Assembly (NCBI RefSeq): GCF_009793335.1
Contig: NZ_WING01000001.1
Location: 3,348,001 to 3,412,000, forward strand
Source of the DNA: Actinomadura sp. J1-007
GTDB lineage: Bacteria; Actinomycetota; Actinomycetes; Streptosporangiales; Streptosporangiaceae
DNA: 64,000 bases
Direction of reading: 5' to 3'
Both the position numbers and the translations under genes were made by a program. Below are positions 16,726 through 25,485 of this stretch, piece by piece. The notes under the pieces were generated by a model that saw only the letters and a program-made list of their open reading frames with translations, was not told where the DNA came from and searched no databases. The stretch's first letter is position 1. Each line of letters opens with the position of its first letter.

Positions 16726-19563
16726 GTGAGTTACCCAAGCCAATACGGACCGGAATACGGAGAGAGCCCGGGCAGGCAGGGCTCGTACCGCCCCGGCGGG
16801 TCTGGCGCGCCCAACGGCCGTGGGGCCCCCGGTGGAGGCGGGGCTCCGGGCGGCGGCGGCAACAGCGGCGGCCAGCCGATGCCCGGCCGGTCCGCCCGCG
16901 CGGCCGGGCGAGGCGGCAACGGCGGCCGGGGCGGCGGACCGTCCCGCGTCGGCGGCGGTGGAGGCGGCACCCGGCGCCGCGGCTCGCCGCCGCCCCCCGG
17001 CAGGCGCGGCGGCCCGCAGACGGGCGGCACTCCGGCGGCCAGCCCGATGGGCGCGCCGGCCCCGCCGCGCCCCGGCGTAGGCCGCCCGAACGGACCCGGC
17101 GGACCCGGCGGACCCGGCGGCGGCCCTGGTGGTCCCGGCGGACGCGGCGGCGGTCCCGGCGGTCCCGGCGGCCCGGGAGGGCCCGGCGGCCCCGGACGCC
17201 CTGGCGGTCCGGGCGGTCCCGGTGGTCCGCGTCCCGGTCCGGGCGGGCCGGGAGGACCCGGCGGTCCTGGTGGCCCCGGCGGTCCCGGCGGGCGCGGGCG
17301 GCGCGGCAAGCGCGGCGACAAGCCGGTCAAGACGGGCTGGCGGCGCTACGTCCCGTCCTGGAAGATCATGGTCGCCGTGGTCGCGGTCATGATCCTGGGC
17401 GTCGCGACACTGGTCGTCGTCGCGTACGCCAACACCCCGATCCCCACCGCGACGCAGACCGACGCGACGCGCCAGGAGTCGGTGATCTACTACGGCAACG
17501 GCAGCACGCCGATCGCCCGCGTCGGCATGCACCGCGAGGACGTCCCCCTCGACAAGGTCCCCAAGCACGTGCAGGACGCCGTGCTCGCCGCCGAGGACCG
17601 CGGGTTCTGGCACGAGCCGGGCGTCTCCCCGACCGGTGTCGCCCGCGCGCTGTTCAAGACCGCGACGGGCGGCGACGTGACCGGCGGTTCGACGATCACC
17701 CAGCAGCTCGCGCGCAACTACTACCAGGGCCTGAGCCAGGAGCGGACGATCTCCCGCAAGCTCAAGGAGATCCTGATCTCGGTCCGGCTGGGCAACGACA
17801 AGCAGAAGAAGGAGATCCTCAACCTCTATCTGAACACGGTCTCGTTCGGCCGCCAGGCGTACGGCATCCAGGCCGCCTCCCGGGCGTACTTCCACAAGAC
17901 CGTCAACCAGATCAACGAGGCGGAGGCGGCGCTGCTGGCCGCGATGATCCAGCGCCCCTCGTACTTCGTCACGACCGGCAGCGACAGCAACCCGGCGAAG
18001 AAGGCGCTCATCGAGCGCTGGAACTACGTGCTGGACGGCATGGTCAAGGAGAAGTGGCTCGACCCGACCAAGCGCGCCGGGCTGACGTTCCCGAAGACGC
18101 AGACCAACTGGAGCGACGTCCGCGACACCACGCAGACCGCCGGCTACCTCAAGGACCGGGTGGTCAAGGAGTTGCGGACGCTCGGGATCGACGAGCAGAA
18201 GCTGGAGACCGGCGGCCTCCGGATCACCACCACGTTCGACAAGGGGCTCCAGGACTACACGGCCAAGGTCGTCCGGGCGGTCCGCAAGGAGCGCAACCTC
18301 CAGAAGGACATCCACTTCGGGCTCACCACGATCGACCCGAAGACGGGCGGCGTGGTCGCCGCGTACGGCGGTCCCGGCTACAACAAGCAGCAGTTCGACG
18401 ACTCGTTCGACGCGAAGGTGCAGCCGGGCTCGTCGTTCAAGCCGATCGTCCTCGCGACCGCGCTGAAGGAGGGCACCAGCCTCCGCACCACGCTGGACGG
18501 CAGCTACCGCCGGGTCATCAACGGCACCCCGTTCACCAACGACAGCCGCGGTGAGAACGGCGTCTACGACCTCAAGCAGATGACCGCGATGTCGATCAAC
18601 ACCGCGTACGTGGACCTCGGCCAGAAGATCGGGCTGAGCAAGGTCGTCGAGATGGCCAAGGCGATGGGGATCCCGGAGAACACCCCGAGCCTGGACTCCA
18701 CCTACACCTCGCTGCCGCTCGGCGTCATCGACGCCAGCCCGGTGACGATGGCGTCGGTCTACTCGACGTTCGCCGCGGAGGGCAAGCACCGCAGCCCGCA
18801 CGTGATCAAGGAGATCACCGACCAGCACGGCAACCCCGTCACCAACGACAAGGGCAAGAAGCTGAAGAAGCGGCCGTGGGAGAAGACGACGGAGGTCTTC
18901 CCCGAGGGGGTCGCCAGGGACGCCACGTCGGCGATGCGCGCGGTGGTCACGTCCGGTACCGGTAAGAAGGCCAACCTCGGCGTCCGCCCCGTCGCCGGCA
19001 AGACCGGTACCACCGACGCCAACAAGTCGGCCTGGTTCGTCGGCTACACGCCGGAGTACGCGACGTCGGTCGCGATGTGGCGGCAGGACAGGAAGGGCGT
19101 GCGGCAGTCGCTGCTCGGCGTCGGCGGCTACGACCAGATCTACGGTGGTGACGTCCCCGCCGAGCTGTTCCGGCGCTTCATGATGAAGGCGCTGGAGGGC
19201 AAGGACATCTCGCAGTTCGGCCCGCCGGCGAACGTCGGCTCGATCGCGCCGTGGGCGACGCCGAAGACCGACCCGAAGCCGACGAACACGCCGACGCCGG
19301 ACGCCGACCCGACCTGCAAGCCCAACGAGGTCGAGGACCCGGACGCCCCCGGCGGCTGCAAGAAGAAGACCCCCGACCCGACGGACTCGCCGACGTCGCC
19401 GTCGCCCAACGAGAAGCCGTGCAACCAGATGCACCTGCCGGTGGGTTGCAACCCGGATCTCCCGCCGAGCGGCGACCTCGGCTGGTGGTGCCCCAGCCAC
19501 CCGAACCACCCGAAGTGCAGGGAGGATCCGCCGCCCCGCGGCCCCAACCGCAACGGCGAGTAG
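16726..19563 (+). CDS. Class A penicillin-binding protein (GT51 transglycosylase/transpeptidase), copy 2
   Basis: A 945-residue paralogue of the preceding gene with the same architecture. It starts MSYPSQYGPEYG (GTG 16726), then a cytoplasmic (GGPGGP)n tail of about 200 residues, a membrane helix (about 212-240), the GT51 domain with AEDRGFWHEPG (catalytic Glu about 288) and GGSTITQQLARNYYQ, and the transpeptidase with SSFK (about 568), SIN (about 623) and KTGTTDANKS (about 757). The C-terminal tail again has paired cysteines (WWCPSHPNHPKC). The two genes share upstream sequence and first codons, so this is a tandem duplication that has since diverged. It keeps the canonical ED in GT51 motif 1, unlike copy 1. 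Confidence 0.93.
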   Translation: MSYPSQYGPEYGESPGRQGSYRPGGSGAPNGRGAPGGGGAPGGGGNSGGQPMPGRSARAAGRGGNGGRGGGPSRVGGGGGGTRRRGSPPPPGRRGGPQTGGTPAASPMGAPAPPRPGVGRPNGPGGPGGPGGGPGGPGGRGGGPGGPGGPGGPGGPGRPGGPGGPGGPRPGPGGPGGPGGPGGPGGPGGRGRRGKRGDKPVKTGWRRYVPSWKIMVAVVAVMILGVATLVVVAYANTPIPTATQTDATRQESVIYYGNGSTPIARVGMHREDVPLDKVPKHVQDAVLAAEDRGFWHEPGVSPTGVARALFKTATGGDVTGGSTITQQLARNYYQGLSQERTISRKLKEILISVRLGNDKQKKEILNLYLNTVSFGRQAYGIQAASRAYFHKTVNQINEAEAALLAAMIQRPSYFVTTGSDSNPAKKALIERWNYVLDGMVKEKWLDPTKRAGLTFPKTQTNWSDVRDTTQTAGYLKDRVVKELRTLGIDEQKLETGGLRITTTFDKGLQDYTAKVVRAVRKERNLQKDIHFGLTTIDPKTGGVVAAYGGPGYNKQQFDDSFDAKVQPGSSFKPIVLATALKEGTSLRTTLDGSYRRVINGTPFTNDSRGENGVYDLKQMTAMSINTAYVDLGQKIGLSKVVEMAKAMGIPENTPSLDSTYTSLPLGVIDASPVTMASVYSTFAAEGKHRSPHVIKEITDQHGNPVTNDKGKKLKKRPWEKTTEVFPEGVARDATSAMRAVVTSGTGKKANLGVRPVAGKTGTTDANKSAWFVGYTPEYATSVAMWRQDRKGVRQSLLGVGGYDQIYGGDVPAELFRRFMMKALEGKDISQFGPPANVGSIAPWATPKTDPKPTNTPTPDADPTCKPNEVEDPDAPGGCKKKTPDPTDSPTSPSPNEKPCNQMHLPVGCNPDLPPSGDLGWWCPSHPNHPKCREDPPPRGPNRNGE

Positions 19564-19602
19564 GGAACGGCGAGCACGCGACGCCGCCGCGCGCGGCGCG
19601 AT

Positions 19603-19638
19603 GGAACGGCCCGGAGCCACGACGCTCCGGGCCGTTCC
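19603..19638 (+). terminator. Hairpin terminator after the second PBP gene
   Basis: A perfect 15-bp stem (GGAACGGCCCGGAGC against 19624-19638) with a 6-nt CACGAC loop, 40 bp after the stop codon. Confidence 0.7.
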
Positions 19639-19785
19639 CCGTTCCGGCAGTTCCCCCGTTCCCCGTTCCGGCCGGTCCGCCGCGGGGCCGCGGGTGTCTG
19701 GTCTGCGGGGAGTTGCCGGAAGTGCGGGGAGGGGCCGCGGGCCCAATAGTCTGCTGCCATGCCGCCGCCACCCGAAAGGCTCACG

Positions 19786-21216
19786 ATGTCCGGCTCCGCG
19801 ACCGATGGTGACGTGACGGAACGCTCCGGCCGGGGACGGGCCGCGCGGCTCGCGCCGGTGCTCACGGGCGTCACGGCCCTCGTCTGCCTGCTCGGCTGGC
19901 TCCAGAAGCGTCCGTGCTCGACGGCGGGCTTCGACTTCGTCAAGACGACGACGAACGGCTGCTACACCGACATCTACCCGCTGTACTTCGTGCGCGGCCT
20001 GAACGACGGCAGGATCCCCTACTTCGACTCGTTCACCGGCTCGGACCTCCACTACGTCGAGTACCCGGTGCTCAGCGGCGGGTTCATGCAGCTCGCCGCC
20101 GTGCTCGTGCGGCCGTTCGGCGTGGACGAGCGCGGCATGGCGTTCTACAACGTCACCGTGCTGCTGCTCGCGCTGCTGGCGATCGTGGCGGTGCTCGCGA
20201 CGGCCTACGCGGCGGGGCGGCGCTCGCTGCGCGCCGGGCTGATGGTGGCGCTGTCGCCCGCGCTGCTGCTCACCGCGTACATCAACTGGGACCTGCTCGC
20301 CGTCGCGCTGTCCGCGCTCGCCCTCGCCGCCTGGACGGCGAGGCGGCCCGCGCTCGCGGGCGGGCTGCTGGGCCTCGCGATCGCGGCGAAGTTCTACCCG
20401 CTGCTGTTCCTCGGACCGCTCGTCCTGCTGTGCGTGCGCGCGGGCCAGTGGCGCGCGATGGGCCGGATGCTGGCGGGCACGGCGGTGGCCTGGCTGGCGG
20501 TCAACCTGCCCGTGATGGTCTTCGCGTGGGACGGCTGGCTGGAGTTCTACACCTTCAGCCAGCACCGCGGCATCGACTGGGGGTCGGTGTTCTTCTTCCT
20601 CAAGGACCACGGGCTGTCCGGCCTGGACGACACCGGCCGGGTCAACCTGCTCGGCACCGGCACGTTCCTCGTCCTCGCGCTCGGCATCGCCGTGCTCACG
20701 CTCGCCGCGCCGCGCCGCCCGCGGCTGCCGCAGCTCATGTTCCTGGTCCTCGTGGCGTTCATGCTGCCCAACAAGGTCTGGTCGCCCCAGTACGTGCTGT
20801 GGCTGCTGCCGCTGGTCGCCCTCGCCCGCCCGAAGGTCCCGGCGTTCCTGGTGTGGCAGGCCGGGGAGATCCTCTACTTCTTCGGCATCTGGTGGTACCT
20901 GCTGGCGGTGTCCACGCAGCCCGGCGGCGGCGCCGACCTGTCGGACACGATCTCGTCCGTGCTGCGCTTCGACGCGCCGTCCGAAGGCATCACCAGCGGC
21001 GTCTACCACCTCGCGCTGTTCGCCCGCTTCTTCACGGTGCTCGCGCTGGCGATCCTGGTCGTGTGGGAGATCCTGCGCCCGTCCGCCGACCGGGTGCGTA
21101 CGGACGGGGACGACGACCCGGCGGGCGGCGTGCTCGACGGCGCCGACGACGCCGTCTCGCTGACCCGCTGGCGCCACAGCCGCACTCCCAAGCAGACCAC
21201 CGTCCCCGCCACCTGA
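19786..21216 (+). CDS. GT87-like polytopic glycosyltransferase (DUF2029)
   Basis: A 476-residue membrane protein with roughly ten helices, of the DUF2029/GT87 group that includes the mycobacterial polyprenol-phosphate-mannose-dependent mannosyltransferases. The N-terminal lumenal loop contains CYTDIYPLYFVRGLNDGRIPYF, whose aspartate matches the GT-C family position, followed by DLHYVEYPVLSGG. It sits between the PBP gene and the ribosomal operon as Rv0051 does in Mycobacterium. The ATG at 19786 has AAAGG 7 nt upstream; an ATG at 19759 lacks a ribosome site. The donor and acceptor are not deducible here. Confidence 0.82.
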   Translation: MSGSATDGDVTERSGRGRAARLAPVLTGVTALVCLLGWLQKRPCSTAGFDFVKTTTNGCYTDIYPLYFVRGLNDGRIPYFDSFTGSDLHYVEYPVLSGGFMQLAAVLVRPFGVDERGMAFYNVTVLLLALLAIVAVLATAYAAGRRSLRAGLMVALSPALLLTAYINWDLLAVALSALALAAWTARRPALAGGLLGLAIAAKFYPLLFLGPLVLLCVRAGQWRAMGRMLAGTAVAWLAVNLPVMVFAWDGWLEFYTFSQHRGIDWGSVFFFLKDHGLSGLDDTGRVNLLGTGTFLVLALGIAVLTLAAPRRPRLPQLMFLVLVAFMLPNKVWSPQYVLWLLPLVALARPKVPAFLVWQAGEILYFFGIWWYLLAVSTQPGGGADLSDTISSVLRFDAPSEGITSGVYHLALFARFFTVLALAILVVWEILRPSADRVRTDGDDDPAGGVLDGADDAVSLTRWRHSRTPKQTTVPAT

Positions 21217-21386
21217 AACGAACACGCCCCAGGACCGGCGCGATCCCCCGCGAGGTTTCACATGGAACATGCGGCGCGAGCGAACGGACCGACTCGCGGA
21301 AGTGTGTCCGCGTTCGTCCGCCGGACGCGGGTCAAGAACCCGGGCACGCGGCATGGAACGCCTGGTGGCAGGGGTAGTCACCGACC

Positions 21387-22367
21387 ATGCGGACCACGTT
21401 CGCCGCGGCCGTCACGTTCGCCGCGGTCACCCTTTCCCTAGCCGTACCCGCCACCCCGCCCGCCACCGCCGCACGCACGGCGAACGCCACACGCACGGCG
21501 AACACCGCCCGCACGGCGAACGGCACGCGCACGGCGAACGCCACGCGCGCGCCGGCCGTCGCGGAGGCGGGTGGGGGCGCGCACGGGCCGCACGGGCCGC
21601 ACGGGCCGCGCGGGGTGGGGGCCCGGTCGGCGGTCCTCGCGGACATGGGGAGCGGGCGCGTGCTGTGGTCGCGGCGCGCGGGCGTACGGCGGCCGATCGG
21701 CAGCATCGCCAAGGTGATGACGGCGGTGGTCGTCCTGCGCGAGGGCCGGCTCGACCGTACGGTCCGCATCCGGCCGAGGCACGTGGCGTACGCCGCGGCG
21801 CGGCACGGGACGACCGCCCGGCTGCGGCCCGGCGACCGGATCACGGCGCGCGAGCTGCTGAGCGCGATGATGCTGCCGTCCGGCTGCGACGCCGCCGCGG
21901 CGCTCGCGGACGCGTACGGTCCCGGACGCGCGGGATTCCTGCGGAAGATGAACCGGACGGCGCGCGCGCTCGGGCTGAGGCGCACCCGGTACGCCGACGA
22001 GTCCGGCCTGCCGCCCGCGCCCGGGAACTCGACGGCGCGCGACCAAGCGGCGCTGGGCCGGTACGCGATGGGCTTCCCGCTGTTCCGACGGGTGGTCGGG
22101 CAGCGACGGCACGTGCTGCGCCGCGGCCCGCACCACAAGCGGTACGTGTGGCGCAGCACGAACGATCTCATGGGCCGCTACCGGGGACTGCTCGGCATCA
22201 AGAGCGGCTACACGTCCGCCGCCGGCTACTGCCTCCTGTTCGCCGCGCGCCGAGGCGGCCGGACGCTGGTCGGCGTCGTCCTGCACAGCTCGCGGACGCG
22301 GCGCGCCGCGCGCTTCCAGGACGCGCGGCGGATGCTCGACTGGGGCTTTCTCGCCTCCCGCCGATAA
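21387..22367 (+). CDS. Serine D,D-carboxypeptidase (PBP5/peptidase S11 family)
   Basis: A 326-residue secreted low-molecular-weight penicillin-binding protein. After a signal peptide there is a repetitive linker made of four 18-bp units (RTANAT-like) and a GPHGPHGPHG stretch, then the S11 catalytic domain: SIAK (Ser about 106), SGC replacing SGN (about 164) and KSG replacing KTG (about 271, GIKSGYTSAAGYC). These variants are normal for S11 enzymes. It would trim D-Ala from stem peptides outside the membrane, fitting the neighbouring peptidoglycan synthases. There is no C-terminal amphipathic anchor. ATG 21387 is the only credible start before the signal peptide. Confidence 0.88.
   Translation: MRTTFAAAVTFAAVTLSLAVPATPPATAARTANATRTANTARTANGTRTANATRAPAVAEAGGGAHGPHGPHGPRGVGARSAVLADMGSGRVLWSRRAGVRRPIGSIAKVMTAVVVLREGRLDRTVRIRPRHVAYAAARHGTTARLRPGDRITARELLSAMMLPSGCDAAAALADAYGPGRAGFLRKMNRTARALGLRRTRYADESGLPPAPGNSTARDQAALGRYAMGFPLFRRVVGQRRHVLRRGPHHKRYVWRSTNDLMGRYRGLLGIKSGYTSAAGYCLLFAARRGGRTLVGVVLHSSRTRRAARFQDARRMLDWGFLASRR
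21474..21545 (+). repeat. Four tandem 18-bp units in the carboxypeptidase linker
   Basis: Units beginning CGCACGGCGAAC repeat four times in frame, encoding Arg-Thr-Ala-Asn-containing hexapeptides between the signal peptide and the catalytic domain. A 9-bp CACGGGCCG repeat follows at about 21579-21610. Confidence 0.75.
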
Positions 22368-22408
22368 ACGGCTGGCCGTCATCGAAGATCGTCCCTAGCA
22401 TCGCGCGC

Positions 22409-23338
22409 ATGCGGACATCGGGGGACGCGCTCACCGGCGAGCGGGAGCGGCGGGTACGGAAGGCCGTGGCGGACGTCCGCCCGGATCTCGCGGAGGCGGG
22501 CGCGCTGCGTCCCCTCGGAGAGGGCTTCGAGAGCGTCGCGCTCCTGCTGGAACCGCCCGGCGGCCCCGCCCACGTCCTGCGCTTCCCGCGGAACGAGGAC
22601 GGCGCGGAGGGCATCGCCTGCGAGACGCGCCTGCTGCCGGAGCTCGCCCCGCGGCTCCCGGTGCCCGTCCCGCGCTTCGCGTTCACGGCCCCCAACCCGC
22701 TCGGCCCGGGAACGTTCTGCTGCTACCCGGCCGTTCCGGGCGACTCGCTGCGCCCCGAGGAGTGGCACGCGCGCGGCCTGCTGGACGAGCCGGGACCGGT
22801 ACGGCTGATCGCGCGCGTCCTCGACGCCGTCCACGCCTTCCCCGCCGAACGGGCGCGCGAACTCGGCGTCCCGCTCCAGGAGCCGCGCGAGGAGTACGCC
22901 GACAGCGAGCGGCTCGCGCGCGAGCACGTCGTCCCGCTGCTGCCGCGAGGCGAGGCCGACGCGCTCCTCGCGGCGTTCGGCGCGTACCTCGGCGACGACG
23001 CCAACTTCCCGGACGAGCCGGTGCTCATCCACGGCGATGTCAGCCTCGACCACCTTCTCGTCACCGGCACGGAGATCACCGGCCTGATCGACTTCGGGGA
23101 CGTCGCGGTCGGCGACCCCGACTTCGACCTGGCCTACCTGTGGCAGCAGGCGGGCCCCGGCCTCGTCCGGCGCGTCCAAGAGGAGCGCGGCGCCCCGATG
23201 ACCGCGCGGCTTGAGGCGAAGCTGCGCTTCTGGGCGCTCGCCGACCCGGTGGAGGACGTCCTGCACGGCATGGAGAACGATCTCCCGGACCTCAGCGAGC
23301 GCCGCCTCGCCGACCTGCGAACCCTCCTGTCCCCATGA
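22409..23338 (+). CDS. Aminoglycoside phosphotransferase (APH) family kinase-like protein
   Basis: A 309-residue protein of the APH/choline-kinase-like family. It has the catalytic-loop motif HGDVSLDHLL (about residue 207; Brenner H-x-D-x-x-x-x-N form with His replacing Asn) and the metal-binding IDFGDVAVGDPDFDLA. The N-lobe carries PLGEGFESVALLLE as a glycine loop. Members phosphorylate small hydroxylated substrates or antibiotics. The actual substrate cannot be inferred, and resistance should not be assumed. ATG 22409 lies 41 bp after the carboxypeptidase stop, so the two may be cotranscribed. Confidence 0.82.
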   Translation: MRTSGDALTGERERRVRKAVADVRPDLAEAGALRPLGEGFESVALLLEPPGGPAHVLRFPRNEDGAEGIACETRLLPELAPRLPVPVPRFAFTAPNPLGPGTFCCYPAVPGDSLRPEEWHARGLLDEPGPVRLIARVLDAVHAFPAERARELGVPLQEPREEYADSERLAREHVVPLLPRGEADALLAAFGAYLGDDANFPDEPVLIHGDVSLDHLLVTGTEITGLIDFGDVAVGDPDFDLAYLWQQAGPGLVRRVQEERGAPMTARLEAKLRFWALADPVEDVLHGMENDLPDLSERRLADLRTLLSP

Positions 23339-23415
23339 CCGCCCCGCTCCCGCGCCGAGGAGCGAACCGGTAGACCGCTCGCGACGGGCCCGCACGGAGT
23401 CCAGGGGCTGAACGC

Positions 23416-23455
23416 GCGAGATCGCGCACGGCCGCGGGGCCGTACGCGATCTCGC
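23416..23455. terminator. Bidirectional hairpin between convergent genes
   Basis: Nested inverted repeat: outer 11-bp arms GCGAGATCGCG/CGCGATCTCGC and an inner ACGGCC/GGCCGT stem with a GCGG loop. It lies between the end of the APH-like gene and the end of the convergent gene at 23480. Confidence 0.72.
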
Positions 23456-23479
23456 TAAGGGAACGACGCGCCGCGGCCG

Positions 23480-24013
23480 TCAGGCGGAGTCGGCGGAGGC
23501 CGCCCCGGCGGGGTCGGCGACGGTCGGCGTGGTTCCCTCGCGGTGGGCGCGGCGGGCGTCCCGCACGAACTCGCGGGAGAACATCGCGGACAGCGTCGCG
23601 ACGCCCCCGCGGTGGACGCGGATCTCGCCGTGCCGGACCTCGCCGGTGACGCGGACGCGGCGGCCCTCGCCGTCCTCGCCGGTCCAGTCCTTGACCCGGC
23701 CGCGGCCGGTGTAGCGCAGGTCCCAGTGGTCGATCCGCGCGTCCTGCGGGACCAGGAGCTTGACCATCGAGTGGTCGAGGTCGACCGCCACCTCGATCGT
23801 CCCCTCGGGGATCCGCGGCGACCGCAGGTCGATCACCGCCATGCCCCTGCGGGCGCGCACCTCGAAGCGGGACGCGCTCGTCCAGTTGCCGAGCTTCTTG
23901 ACGTTGCCGTAGTGCACCTGGACCCGCTCGACGGACGCGTCCGCGCCGCCCTCGGTCCCGGTGGTCGCGGCGGTGGTGCTGTCGGTGGTGGTGCTGGTGT
24001 GCGCGGTGTCCAT
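23480..24013 (-). CDS. Conserved hypothetical protein with a beta-rich, LiaF-C-like region
   Basis: A 177-residue soluble protein. ATG 24013 has AGAGGAAA about 8 nt upstream. A Thr-rich disordered N-terminus (HTSTTTDSTTAATTGT) is followed by alternating polar/hydrophobic strands (VIDLRSPRIPEGTIEVAVDL, MVKLLVPQDARIDHWDLRYT). These recall the C-terminal beta domain of LiaF/YvqF-type proteins but without its membrane helices. No catalytic motif is visible. It is divergent from the barstar-like gene and separated from it by a short perfect palindrome. The family assignment is a guess; the coding call is good. Confidence 0.6.
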   Translation of the reverse strand: MDTAHTSTTTDSTTAATTGTEGGADASVERVQVHYGNVKKLGNWTSASRFEVRARRGMAVIDLRSPRIPEGTIEVAVDLDHSMVKLLVPQDARIDHWDLRYTGRGRVKDWTGEDGEGRRVRVTGEVRHGEIRVHRGGVATLSAMFSREFVRDARRAHREGTTPTVADPAGAASADSA

Positions 24014-24074
24014 CTCAGTTTTCCTCTCGGAATCGGGCAACTACCTCGCAGCGAGAGCAACTCCCCAAAGAGTC

Positions 24075-24091
24075 TCTCTCTGAAAGAGAGA
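24075..24091. promoter_or_regulatory. Perfect 7-bp palindrome between divergent genes
   Basis: TCTCTCT-GAA-AGAGAGA, the only AT/purine-pyrimidine-rich block in a GC-rich neighbourhood. It lies 62 bp upstream of the gene at 24013 and 142 bp before the barstar-like start. It could be an operator or a small hairpin. Confidence 0.4.
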
Positions 24092-24232
24092 TTAGGTGAG
24101 CGTGGTGTCCCTGTCAAACGCGCGACTCCGAGGAGGCGACAGGTGAGGGCCCGGCGAGGCATGGTGGGCATGGCACGCACGGGCCGCCGAGCCCGTACGG
24201 CGGGAAGCGAGCGACGGCTACCGGGAGGAGAC

Positions 24233-24700
24233 GTGGACGCGAATCGGGCGCTCACCCGGCTGGTCGAGGGCGACCTGAAGCCGGGCGTCTACCAGTGGCG
24301 TACGGCCGCCGTTCCAGGCGCGGTGGGCGACACCGGCTGGACGGCGCGGGCCGTTGAGGAAGGCTGGCGGGCGTACCACCTGGACGGACGGCGGGCGCGC
24401 GGCAAGGACGCGTTCCTGGCGCTGTGCGCGGAGGTGTTCGGGTTCCCGGGCTGGTTCGGCGGCAACTGGGACGCTCTGGAGGACTGCCTGGCCGACCTGT
24501 CCTGGGCCGGGGCCCGCAAGGGGTTCGTCGTGCTGTACGAGTCGTGGGCCGAGCTCGCCGAAGCCGATCAGGCTTCGTTCCGTACGGCGCTGGCGGTGTT
24601 CAAGGGAGCGGTGGAGATCTGGCGGGACACCGCCACCCCCATGACCGTGCTCCTGTCGAGCGTCGGTGTGGAGGTGGCGGGCGTTCCCCGTCTCGGCTGA
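24233..24700 (+). CDS. Barstar family protein
   Basis: A 155-residue protein with the barstar (ribonuclease inhibitor) fold signature FPGWFGGNWDALEDCLADLS near residue 75, the helix-loop that inserts into the RNase active site in Bacillus barstar. GTG 24233 is preceded by GGGAGGAG at ideal spacing. Actinomycetes carry many solitary barstar-like genes, and no barnase-like RNase is visible in the flanks, so this is an orphan inhibitor and not a demonstrable toxin-antitoxin pair. It is divergent from the gene at 23480 with a palindrome between them. Confidence 0.82.
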   Translation: MDANRALTRLVEGDLKPGVYQWRTAAVPGAVGDTGWTARAVEEGWRAYHLDGRRARGKDAFLALCAEVFGFPGWFGGNWDALEDCLADLSWAGARKGFVVLYESWAELAEADQASFRTALAVFKGAVEIWRDTATPMTVLLSSVGVEVAGVPRLG

Positions 24701-24770
24701 GCCGCGGCCGGGCCGGAGGACCTCCCCGCCCGCTCGCCGTCGGTGGCCGCCGTGCCCGTGGCCGGCCGTG

Positions 24771-25169
24771 TCAGTAGGTGGTGGACGAGTCGTGGTTGAT
24801 GCTCCAGATCGCCGCGCCGTAGATCCCCACGACGACGATCCAGTAGATCAGGCCGATCAGGGCGAAGATGTAGCCGAGGATGAGGCCGGCCGTGGCCATA
24901 CCGCCGCCGCCCTCGCCGGTGCGCCGGATCTGCCCTTGCGCGACGTGCCCGAAGATGACGGCGCCGACGGAGAAGATGATCCCGCCGCAGGTCACGACGC
25001 CGATGATGCCGAGCACCATGGACGCCACGGCCATGCCGTTGTTGCGCGGCGCCATCGGCGGCGGCCCGCCGCCGTAGTAGTGGTGCTGTACCGGCGCCTG
25101 GTAGGGCTGCTGGCCGTACGGGTCCGATGGCCCGTAGCCGCCGTACGGGTCATAGGGGGGTTGTGCCAT
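24771..25169 (-). CDS. DUF4190 domain membrane protein
   Basis: A 132-residue protein. A Pro/Tyr/Gln-rich cytoplasmic head (YDPYGGYGPSDPYGQQPYQ) is followed by two membrane segments, MAVASMVLGIIGVVTCGGIIFSV and GLILGYIFALIGLIYWIVVV, linked by the typical DUF4190 loop GHVAQGQIRRTGEGG. The family is common in actinomycetes and has no known role. It stands alone and is convergent with the barstar-like gene. Confidence 0.85.
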   Translation of the reverse strand: MAQPPYDPYGGYGPSDPYGQQPYQAPVQHHYYGGGPPPMAPRNNGMAVASMVLGIIGVVTCGGIIFSVGAVIFGHVAQGQIRRTGEGGGGMATAGLILGYIFALIGLIYWIVVVGIYGAAIWSINHDSSTTY

Positions 25170-25363
25170 TGACTTCCCGATCGGTTGGCGCGCCCGCCGT
25201 CGCCTGTGTACCGCGCGTGCGCTGAGGGCTGGGGTTCCGGATTATGCCAGTGTGTCGTGCTTGCGGTTTTGATGCCGTTCGCACCCACGCGAGATTAGAT
25301 GCACACGAACCCGGCAAGGTTCCCCCGCCCCGCCCCGCGCCGCCGCCACCCGCCCCCACCGGC

Positions 25364-25433
25364 GCGCCGTCCCGCACGCGCCGTCCCGCACGCGCCGTCC
25401 CGCACGCGCCGTCCCGGACGCGCTGTCCCGCAC
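25364..25433. repeat. Five tandem 14-bp units, intergenic
   Basis: The unit GCGCCGTCCCGCAC is repeated five times with two point differences in the last two copies. The 14-bp period is not a multiple of three, which argues against coding. It sits in the 316-bp gap (25170-25485) between the DUF4190 gene and the 3' end of nfo, where I see no gene. Confidence 0.8.
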
Positions 25434-25485
25434 GCGGCGCACCGGACGGGGCGTGGAGGCGAGGGGCGTGGGGGCGAGGGACGGG

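Noticed and set aside
16111..21381. 1756-codon minus-strand frame opposite the second PBP and GT87 genes
   Set aside because: Antisense shadow of two well-supported plus-strand genes; composition is Arg/Ala/His-rich with no domain.
22409..23338. Aminoglycoside resistance gene
   Set aside because: Only the general kinase fold is recognisable; nothing in the sequence or context shows an antibiotic substrate.
24233..24700. Barnase/barstar toxin-antitoxin module
   Set aside because: No RNase-like gene is adjacent on either side.
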